Origin: an uncultured Lachnospiraceae bacterium
GTDB taxonomy: Bacteria; Bacillota; Clostridia; Lachnospirales; Lachnospiraceae
Assembly: GCA_947631075.1 (NCBI GenBank)
Contig: CANRJU010000050.1
Span: forward strand, 1-13,088
DNA: 13,088 nt
Direction of reading: 5' to 3'
The notes beneath the pieces were generated by a model that ran no database searches, was not told the origin of the DNA, and saw only the letters and a program-made list of their open reading frames with translations. The first letter of the stretch is position 1. The number at the start of each line of letters is the position of its first letter. The translations under genes and the position numbers were made by a program. Positions 7,488 through 13,088 of this stretch are shown piece by piece.

Positions 7488-10106
7488 ATGGATGGACATG
7501 CAAAGATGTTGCTTCAATTTATGGACGGAGCTGACAAGAGGTTTTTAATTCCTGTTTATCAGAGAAACTATGATTGGAAAATTGCAAATTGTAAGCAGCT
7601 TTACGATGACCTTATCAAGGTGATAAAGGATAACAGGAAGTATCATTTTTTTGGCAGCATTGTTTCCGTCTATGATATGGACAGTGATACATCTACTCAT
7701 GACTACCTTATTATTGATGGGCAGCAAAGGCTTACTACTATTTCTCTTTTGATGCTCGCCATGAGGAATATACTTGAAAAGGGAATCCTTGTTTCGGAGA
7801 ACACGAGAAGGGCAGAGAAGATTTATAAGGCTTATCTGGTGGACGAATATGCCGAGGAAGAGACAAGGATAAAGCTAAAGCCTGTCAAAAATGACAGAAA
7901 TGCTTTTAAAAAATTGTTCGGAGATGAGGAGGATTATTATAAAAATTCTAATCTCACTATTAACTATGAGTATTTCTACAATAGGATACAGAAAGAGGAA
8001 ATATCTATAGATGATTTGTTTAAGGCAATACAGCGATTACAGATTGTTAGCATAGAACTTAATAACGACGATAACCCGCAGCTGATTTTTGAGAGTTTGA
8101 ACTCGACTGGGCTTGATTTGACAGAGGGGGATAAAATCAGGAATTTTATGCTCATGGGGCAGGGAAAAGACGAACAGAACACGCTTTATGAGAAGTTTTG
8201 GAATCCAATTGAACTTGCCACAAAATACGATGTCAGTATGTTCGTTAGGGATTATTTGAGCATCAAGACACAGATGACGCCATCGATCAATAATGTCTAT
8301 GAGGTGTTTAAGAAATATGCCTCTGAGAGCTACATGGATGGGGGCGGAAAACTTTTAGCAAAAGAACTTTTGGAGGATTTATTCCTTTATGCAAAATATT
8401 ATGAAATATTGCTTGGAGCGGCATCTTCCTATGATAAGATTGATTCAAAACTGGACGATGATGCGAGAAACTCCATAAACCGTTTGAACTGGCTGGAGAC
8501 GACAGTTACGCGTCCATTTCTTCTTGAAGTATTAAAGATTTACTATAAGGATATCATTAGCATAAAGGATCTTCATGATATATTTCACACGGTGGAAAAT
8601 TATCTTTTCCGTCGTAATATATGTGATGTAGCAACCAACGCCCTGAATAAGATTTTTCTCAATTTGAACAAAGAGATACTCCGCTATGACGGCACATATG
8701 ATGAATATGTGGAGAAAATGAAATATACTCTGCTTTCAAAGAAAGAAAGTGGTAGATTCCCGGATGATGTTGAGTTTTCCACGGCATTTTCGGAGAAGAA
8801 TATTTATAATATGCGTGGAAAATACCGTACCTATATTTTGGAACGAATTGAGAATTTCGGGACTAAAGAAACAAAGGATGTATATAAGCATATTGAAAAT
8901 GGTACATATACGATAGAGCATATCATGCCACAGCATCTTACACCAATATGGATGGAGGAATTGGGTGAAGATTATCAGTCCGTGCATGATAAATGGCTGC
9001 ATAGGATCGCAAATCTTACGCTTACGGCTTATAATTCAAAATATAGTAATGAACCGTTTGAGGTAAAGAAAACCCTCGTTGACAGTGCTACGGGAATAGG
9101 AGTCGGATTTAAGAATAGCGGTCTCCGCATGAATCAGTGGATCGGTGATCAGGAGAAATGGACGGAGGCAGAACTTGAAGAAAGAGATTATAGAATGACG
9201 GAACTTGCCAAACGTCTGTGGTTAAATGCAAAAACTACATTTAAGCCTTCTGAAAAGCCGATGGACAGTGTGGCTTTAAGTGACGACGTAGACCTAACGG
9301 GAAGGCAGATAAGCAAGTTTTCTTATAAGGGTGCGGAACAGCCGGTTAATTCATGGGCGGATGCATACCAGCGAATTATAAAAATATTGCATCAGGAGGA
9401 CGAATCCGTGCTTACATCTTTAGCTTTTTCGGATGATGAAGGTGAAGATTTGGCAATGCATGTAATTACGAAAACAGATAGTGTCTCTGTTAATTGTGCG
9501 GAAATTGCTGATGGAATATATCTGGTGACGGGAATCAGCACGAAGTATAAGATGTCAAATCTGCAGAAATTCTTCAAATTATACAATGCAGATGCGGATG
9601 ATTTGCTTTTTTATCTTAAGGATGAAAATACAGAAAGCGCCAATAAGTCTGTAGTCGAGAGGCATGAGTTGAGAAAGCGGTATTGGGAGTTTGCACTACC
9701 TATCATACAAGAGGAAAATAAGGACAGGGGATGCTTTGGCAAAGATAATCCTACCATAGCGAACTGGATATCGGGGGCATTTGGAATACAAGGATTTTCT
9801 GTGAATTGTGTAGCGAATTATGACGGGGCGAGAGTTGAAATATATTTCGGTAAGTCCAACATAGAGGAAAATAAAAATGCTTATGATATTTTGTATGAAC
9901 ACAAAGACAGAATTGAGGAATCTGTGGGTAAAAGCCTGAATTGGGAACGTGCTGACGAGTCAAAGTATTCAAAGGTAAGTCTGTCTATATCAGATGTTGG
10001 CATTACGAATGAGGCAGATTGGAAGAGGATGGCAAAGTTTCATGCGGAATGGAGCAAGAAATTGCTGGATGCGGCATTGCCGTATTTGGTTGGCTTTTCA
10101 AAATGA
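7488..10106 (+). CDS. Single-chain GmrSD-like type IV restriction protein (DUF262-DUF1524-DUF4268)
   Basis: The protein has 872 residues and appears intact. The N-terminal DUF262 (GmrS-like, ParB/Srx-fold nucleotidase) shows IPVYQRNYDW (21-30) and IIDGQQRLTT (75-84). The DUF1524 HNH/His-Me nuclease domain shows IEHIMPQH (476-483) and IANLTLTAYNSKYSN (507-521); His478 is the likely catalytic His and the Asn residues would bind metal. The C-terminal ~145 residues (from about 730, RYWEFALP) match DUF4268, which occurs as an add-on in several restriction-like proteins. GmrSD enzymes use NTP hydrolysis to cut DNA carrying modified bases, such as glucosylated hydroxymethylcytosine in T-even phages, so a role against phages with modified DNA is expected. 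AGAGGTGG ends 8 bases before the ATG. It is transcribed toward a convergent Abi locus. Confidence 0.9.
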   Translation: MDGHAKMLLQFMDGADKRFLIPVYQRNYDWKIANCKQLYDDLIKVIKDNRKYHFFGSIVSVYDMDSDTSTHDYLIIDGQQRLTTISLLMLAMRNILEKGILVSENTRRAEKIYKAYLVDEYAEEETRIKLKPVKNDRNAFKKLFGDEEDYYKNSNLTINYEYFYNRIQKEEISIDDLFKAIQRLQIVSIELNNDDNPQLIFESLNSTGLDLTEGDKIRNFMLMGQGKDEQNTLYEKFWNPIELATKYDVSMFVRDYLSIKTQMTPSINNVYEVFKKYASESYMDGGGKLLAKELLEDLFLYAKYYEILLGAASSYDKIDSKLDDDARNSINRLNWLETTVTRPFLLEVLKIYYKDIISIKDLHDIFHTVENYLFRRNICDVATNALNKIFLNLNKEILRYDGTYDEYVEKMKYTLLSKKESGRFPDDVEFSTAFSEKNIYNMRGKYRTYILERIENFGTKETKDVYKHIENGTYTIEHIMPQHLTPIWMEELGEDYQSVHDKWLHRIANLTLTAYNSKYSNEPFEVKKTLVDSATGIGVGFKNSGLRMNQWIGDQEKWTEAELEERDYRMTELAKRLWLNAKTTFKPSEKPMDSVALSDDVDLTGRQISKFSYKGAEQPVNSWADAYQRIIKILHQEDESVLTSLAFSDDEGEDLAMHVITKTDSVSVNCAEIADGIYLVTGISTKYKMSNLQKFFKLYNADADDLLFYLKDENTESANKSVVERHELRKRYWEFALPIIQEENKDRGCFGKDNPTIANWISGAFGIQGFSVNCVANYDGARVEIYFGKSNIEENKNAYDILYEHKDRIEESVGKSLNWERADESKYSKVSLSISDVGITNEADWKRMAKFHAEWSKKLLDAALPYLVGFSK

Positions 10107-10113
10107 ATAATTT

Positions 10114-10128
10114 CACAGAAAATCTGTG
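10114..10128. terminator. Small hairpin between convergent genes, possible shared terminator
   Basis: CACAGA and TCTGTG pair over 6 bases with an AAA loop in the 25-base gap between the stop of the DUF262 gene and the stop of the convergent Abi pseudogene. Neither side has a clear U-tract, so any termination would be weak. Confidence 0.25.
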
Positions 10129-10131
10129 GGA

Positions 10132-10654
10132 TTATAAGTGGTAGTGTGTTATATTTTTCCAATTAGATGGAAAGCCCATCATGGAGAGCAGGGCAGATTC
10201 GCTGAGTTGGCTGCTGCTCTTTATGTATTGTGTTAAGATGCGGATTAGGGATTGTTTCAATGCAAGGAAACTTGGTTTTGGCAGAAGATAGCGGAATGCT
10301 ATTATCAGCCCAAACAAATCTCGCTTTCCTAAAAGGTATTGATTTCCCTTTTTGGATATGCCAAGTTTCCCATGTAGTGCTGTATCTGGGAAGTCAATCT
10401 GTATTCGGAACGAATACAGGCGTTCATTATGGGCGCAGACATTTCGGAAAAGGGTGAGTATCTTCAAAGGATGTATCATTCTGATAGACACGAGTCATGG
10501 GATCGATGAACGGGGTTTTATAACCGCCAATCAGAGAGAAATAGCCAATGTCTTTTAGAATTGTTTTAGCGTATGCAGGATCAGTAATTTTCATCTGCTT
10601 ATCGGCAGTTAGTTTTTTAATCTGATCGTCATATGTAAGAAACGGTTTTGACAT
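10132..10654 (-). pseudogene. Abi_2/AbiF-family HEPN toxin with internal deletion
   Basis: Read on the - strand, the start at 10654 (GGAGG about 11 bases upstream) gives MSKPFLTYDDQIKKL, then DIGYFSLIGGYKTPF and TSFED, the N-terminus of Abi_2 family proteins. After about residue 65 the frame leaves the family and stops at about 10427. In another frame the family's C-terminus resumes at ILTLFRNVCAHNERL and runs about 105 residues through LHGKLGISKKGNQY and ALLSMMGFPSNWKNITHY to a TAA at 10132-10134. Roughly 120-130 central residues of the usual ~300 are gone, and the deletion shifts the frame. The HEPN RNase motif Arg-x4-His (RNVCAH, 10429-10446) survives out of frame. Intact relatives are abortive-infection or toxin-antitoxin RNases. 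This copy cannot make the toxin. Confidence 0.87.
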
Positions 10655-10673
10655 GGTAGTTTCGTCCTCCTTG

Positions 10674-10744
10674 AAAATAAAAAGGAGAGCCCTCAGGTCC
10701 TCCCACGGTCTCAGTCCTCGCAAGTATCTGAAACCTGATCACTA
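10674..10744 (-). ncRNA. Structured RNA upstream of the AbiF-type gene, candidate RNA antitoxin
   Basis: Between the promoter and the toxin start lies a compact foldable segment. On the - strand GGTTTCAG (10735-10728) pairs with CTGAGACC (10714-10707) across a 13-base loop containing CTTGCGAGG. An outer TCAGGT (10738-10733) can pair with ACCTGA (10698-10693), partly competing with the inner stem. GGAG (10703-10700) pairs with CTCC (10687-10684), followed directly by TTTTTATTTT, a plausible intrinsic terminator. The toxin's GGAGG comes right after. Abi_2/AbiF HEPN proteins are known to be associated with an upstream noncoding RNA proposed to act as an RNA antitoxin, and the position, size and U-tract here fit. 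The 5' end near 10744 is inferred from the promoter. The exact fold has not been computed. Confidence 0.66.
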
Positions 10745-10745
10745 G

Positions 10746-10779
10746 AATATAGCCTATCACAGAAACTGCTGAAAGTCAA
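10746..10779 (-). promoter_or_regulatory. Promoter of the AbiF-associated RNA
   Basis: On the - strand TTGACT (10779-10774) is followed after 17 bases by TAGGCT (10756-10751), which has TG one base upstream and so forms an extended -10. This predicts a start near 10744, just before the structured RNA. TATATT (10751-10746) is a better -10 hexamer, but its 22-base spacing is too long. The ~140 bases between here and the palindrome at 10922 hold no recognisable gene. Confidence 0.5.
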
Positions 10780-10921
10780 GGGCTTTCTTGCTGTTTGAGG
10801 ATGATATATTCCATAAATTAGTATATGCAGAAATTTTCAGAATAAGGACTTTATATTCTAAAAAATCATACAGATGTTTTCTGTCTTTCCCCCATAAGCA
10901 TTTTCTCGAACACAATCCAAT

Positions 10922-10958
10922 TTAGTCAAGTATGATTTACCAAATCGTACTTGACTAA
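10922..10958 (+). promoter_or_regulatory. Long palindrome overlapping the -35 box, probable operator
   Basis: The arms TTAGTCAAGTATGATTT (10922-10938) and AAATCGTACTTGACTAA (10942-10958) pair over 17 bases with one G-U wobble and a 3-base ACC loop. Six T follow, so on paper it resembles an intrinsic terminator. However, the right arm contains the TTGACT -35 box of a near-perfect promoter, so an operator is at least as likely. As an RNA hairpin it could also stop transcription entering from the left. Confidence 0.7.
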
Positions 10959-10979
10959 TTTTTTCGCCTGCGCTATACT
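10951..10979 (+). promoter_or_regulatory. Near-consensus sigma-A promoter of the DUF234 ATPase gene
   Basis: TTGACT (10951-10956), a 17-base spacer and TATACT (10974-10979) form an almost ideal promoter. The predicted start near 10986 leaves a leader of about 20 bases before AAAGGGGG and the ATG at 11005. The -35 box lies inside the palindrome described at 10922-10958. Confidence 0.75.
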
Positions 10980-11004
10980 AAAGCTATCAAAAGGGGGTAG
11001 TGCG

Positions 11005-12399
11005 ATGTTTATCGGTAGAGAACGGGAACTTGATGCCCTGAACAAGCTGTATGCATCAGACAGGTTTGAATTTGTCGTCATATACGGAAGGCGCCGTGTA
11101 GGAAAAACGGCGCTGATCAATCAGTTTATCAAAGATAAAAACGCTATTTATTTTATGGGCGTTGAGAGTAATGCCAAGCAAAATCTCGAAAACTTCAGCA
11201 GGAGCATTTTAGAGTACCATAGCGGGATTGGGACGGAAAATTCCTTCCTTTCCTTTCAGGCGGCTTTGGAATATGTGTTTAAGCTGTCCGAAAAGGAGAG
11301 GCTCATTCTCGCCATTGACGAATATCCCTATGTCGCCCGGTCAGAAAAAAGCCTTGCGTCTACGCTGCAGCTGCTTATTGACAAGTACAAGGACAGCTCG
11401 AAACTGATGCTGATTCTCTGTGGTTCGTCCATGTCTTATATGGAGGACCACGTCCTCGCCTACAAGGCGCCGCTTTACGGCAGAAGGACTGCGCAGATGA
11501 AGATTCTTCCCTTTGATTTCGAGGAGACATGCCGATATTTTCAGCATTTTTCAGATGAGGACAAAGCCTTGATTTATGGAATCGTCGGAGGCACGCCGCA
11601 GTATTTGCTGCAGATGAATGACAAGAAAAGCGTTGAGGACAATATTAAAAATACTTATCTGAATCCCACCTCTGCTTTGTTTGAGGAGCCGGAAAATCTG
11701 ATTAAGCAGGAGGTGCGTGAGCCGGCGCTGTATAACGCCATTATCACGGCGATTGCCACCGGTTCTACCCGGATGTCGGAGATTTCCAGCAAGGTCGGCG
11801 AGGACACCAATGTGTGCTCTGCTTATGTGAAAAATCTTGTTTCTTTTGGAATCATCCGCAAGGAGACGCCCTATGGCGAAAAGGCGTCCCGGAAGGTGAT
11901 TTATTCCATTGAGGACAATATGTTCCGTTTCTGGTATCGCTTTGTGCCGGAGAACAATTCCATTATTGCCCGTGGCGCAGCCGATCTTGCCTATAAGCGT
12001 ATCGAGCCGTTTTTGTCCGACTATATGGGCAAGGTGTTTGAGGAAATCTGCAAGCAGTACCTTTGGAAGCTGTTGCTTTCTGAAAAGTGCCCCGTGCAAT
12101 TTTCCTCTCTCGGCCGGTGGTGGGGCAACGATCCGAATGAAAAGCGCCAGGCAGAAATCGATATTCTCGCCGAGCAGGACAAAACTACGGCTCTTTTCGG
12201 GGAGTGCAAGTGGACGAATGAAAGGGTTGACCTCGGCGTGCTGGAAACGCTGGTAAAGCGCAGTGATTTATTCTCGTACAAATCGAAATATTTCTACCTC
12301 TTTGCTAAGTCCGGCTTTACCAAAGGGTGTGCTGACAGGGCGAAGGAGATGGGAAATGTGGCGCTTGTGAGGTATGGGGATATGGTAATCAAGATATAG
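11005..12399 (+). CDS. STAND-like AAA ATPase with C-terminal DUF234 PD-(D/E)xK domain
   Basis: The product is a 464-residue archaeal-type ATPase (ATPase_2/AAA_14-DUF234 architecture). The ATG at 11005 is chosen because AAAGGGGG precedes it and the protein then starts MFIGRERELDAL, the usual first residues of the family. An in-frame extension back to 10951 would run through the promoter. Visible are Walker A GRRRVGKT (28-35), Walker B LILAIDEY (about 99-106), a sensor-like LCGSSMSYME (about 137-146), a winged-helix segment around 250-290 (TRMSEISSKVGEDTNVCSAYVKNL) and a C-terminal nuclease-like core with EIDILAEQ (about 383-390) and ECKW (about 399-402), the D...(E)xK pattern of DUF234. The family is widespread in bacteria and archaea and often found in accessory regions. 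Its biological role is not established; DNA cutting or regulation is inferred. Base composition is intermediate between island and flank. Confidence 0.85.
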   Translation: MFIGRERELDALNKLYASDRFEFVVIYGRRRVGKTALINQFIKDKNAIYFMGVESNAKQNLENFSRSILEYHSGIGTENSFLSFQAALEYVFKLSEKERLILAIDEYPYVARSEKSLASTLQLLIDKYKDSSKLMLILCGSSMSYMEDHVLAYKAPLYGRRTAQMKILPFDFEETCRYFQHFSDEDKALIYGIVGGTPQYLLQMNDKKSVEDNIKNTYLNPTSALFEEPENLIKQEVREPALYNAIITAIATGSTRMSEISSKVGEDTNVCSAYVKNLVSFGIIRKETPYGEKASRKVIYSIEDNMFRFWYRFVPENNSIIARGAADLAYKRIEPFLSDYMGKVFEEICKQYLWKLLLSEKCPVQFSSLGRWWGNDPNEKRQAEIDILAEQDKTTALFGECKWTNERVDLGVLETLVKRSDLFSYKSKYFYLFAKSGFTKGCADRAKEMGNVALVRYGDMVIKI

Positions 12400-12451
12400 A
12401 AATATTTAGATATAAAAATATCAAGATTTAAAGGATTATGAGGTTATCATC

Positions 12452-13088
12452 ATGAACACAAATAACAAAAATGCGCCGGACAAAATTATTATACGCGGCG
12501 GACGCGTGCACAATCTAAAAAATATTGATGTTGATATACCGCTTAACAAAATCGTGGGGATTGCGGGCGTTTCCGGTTCCGGGAAGTCCTCGCTCGCCCT
12601 TGGTATTTTGTACGCGGAGGGATCCCGGCGCTATCTCGAGTCCCTGTCCACCTATACGCGGCGGAGAATGACACAGGCGGAAAAGGCGCAGGTAGATGAG
12701 GTGCTGTATGTTCCGGCGGCTCTCGCGCTGCGGCAGCGCCCCAGCGTGCCGGGCATCCGCAGCACATTTGGAACGGGGACGGAGCTTTTGAACAGTCTGC
12801 GGCTGATGTTTTCGCGGCTTGCGTCTCACCGCTGCCCGAACGGACATTACGCGGAGCCCTCTCTGAATGTAGCGGCGGGACTGCCGCTGGTGTGCCCTGT
12901 CTGCGGGGAGCATTTTTTTGCGCCGGGCGCGGAGGAGCTCGCCTTCAACAGTCAGGGCGCGTGTAAAAAATGTGACGGAACGGGCATTGTCCGCATTGTA
13001 GATGAATCGACGCTAGTGCCGGACGAGTCCCTGACCATCGACGAGGGCGCGGTTGCGCCGTGGCAGACGCTGATGTGGTCGCTGATGA
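12452..13088 (+). CDS. UvrA2-type excinuclease ABC-like ATPase, N-terminal part (partial)
   Basis: The first 212 codons of a gene run off the right edge. The ATG at 12452 follows GAGG by 8 bases. Visible are IIIRGGRVHNLKNIDVDIP, Walker A GVSGSGKSS (39-47), the Q-loop-side segment SRRYLESLSTY (58-68), GIRSTFGTGTELLNSLRLMF (101-120) and a zinc site C148-x2-C151-x19-C171-x2-C174 ending ACKKCDGTG. In standard UvrA more than 100 residues, including the UvrB-binding and insertion domains, lie between the RCPxH segment (about 127-132) and this zinc site; here only about 15 are present. That is the arrangement of UvrA2/class III UvrA proteins, linked to tolerance of DNA-damaging compounds rather than to core UvrABC repair. 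The gene is notably GC-rich, like the ackA flank, and may lie outside the island. Confidence 0.87.
   Translation, partial: MNTNNKNAPDKIIIRGGRVHNLKNIDVDIPLNKIVGIAGVSGSGKSSLALGILYAEGSRRYLESLSTYTRRRMTQAEKAQVDEVLYVPAALALRQRPSVPGIRSTFGTGTELLNSLRLMFSRLASHRCPNGHYAEPSLNVAAGLPLVCPVCGEHFFAPGAEELAFNSQGACKKCDGTGIVRIVDESTLVPDESLTIDEGAVAPWQTLMWSLM

Noticed and set aside
10655..10723. Upstream in-frame extension of the Abi gene on the - strand (starting MRGLRPWEDL)
   Set aside because: It is a translation of the structured RNA and its U-tract; the ATG at 10654 has GGAGG and matches the family start.
10951..11004. Upstream in-frame extension of the DUF234 ATPase
   Set aside because: It overlaps the promoter -35 and -10 boxes; the ATG at 11005 has a strong ribosome binding site and the expected MFIGRERE start.
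11551..12099. Long open frame on the - strand inside the DUF234 ATPase gene
   Set aside because: It is antisense to a clearly coding frame, has no ribosome binding site, and its text (His/Arg/Leu-rich) is not protein-family-like.
12515..12913. Open frame on the - strand inside the UvrA-like gene
   Set aside because: It is an antisense shadow produced by GC-rich codons of a gene with clear Walker A and zinc motifs.

Overview
The window looks like chromosomal DNA from a low-GC Firmicute, most likely a Clostridia/Lachnospiraceae-type gut bacterium. It opens with the end of an acetate kinase gene with clostridial-style residues and closes with the start of a UvrA-like gene. Both edges are visibly richer in G+C than the AT-rich interior. 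Ribosome binding sites are strong purine-rich AGGAGG/GAAGGG types. I read the interior (about 180 to 12,400) as an accessory or defence island lying directly downstream of ackA.

Layout on the + strand: acetate kinase 3' end (1-129); a hairpin (191-224); an AAA15/OLD-like ATPase coupled to a small protein with PD-(D/E)xK-like residues (261-2233); a 376-base gap with no convincing gene; a SAM methyltransferase overlapping a PLD-nuclease/DEAD-family helicase (2610-5653); a TM1586-type nitroreductase (5711-6403); a Schlafen/AlbA-type ATP-binding regulator broken by two internal deletions (6473-7370), followed by a repeat/hairpin cluster; and a single-chain GmrSD-like restriction protein, DUF262-DUF1524-DUF4268 (7488-10106).

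On the - strand, 10132-10779 is an Abi_2/AbiF-type HEPN toxin module. A promoter and a compact structured RNA with a U-rich end sit directly upstream of a toxin gene that has lost its middle. The HEPN RNxxxH motif survives but is out of frame with the start.

After that, on the + strand, a DUF234-type ATPase (11005-12399) is driven by a near-consensus promoter whose -35 box lies inside a 17-bp-arm palindrome. The window ends inside a UvrA2-type protein (12452 onward) that lacks the UvrB-binding region.

How the genes work together: the two intact candidate effector pairs (ATPase + nuclease, methyltransferase + PLD-helicase) and the GmrSD-like protein would each act on foreign or modified DNA, while the AbiF locus and the Schlafen-like regulator are decaying. 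The most interesting items are the AbiF-associated RNA beside a dead toxin, the unclassified ATPase/nuclease pair, and the palindromic operator of the DUF234 ATPase. All functional statements rest on reading motifs by eye; no database search was run.
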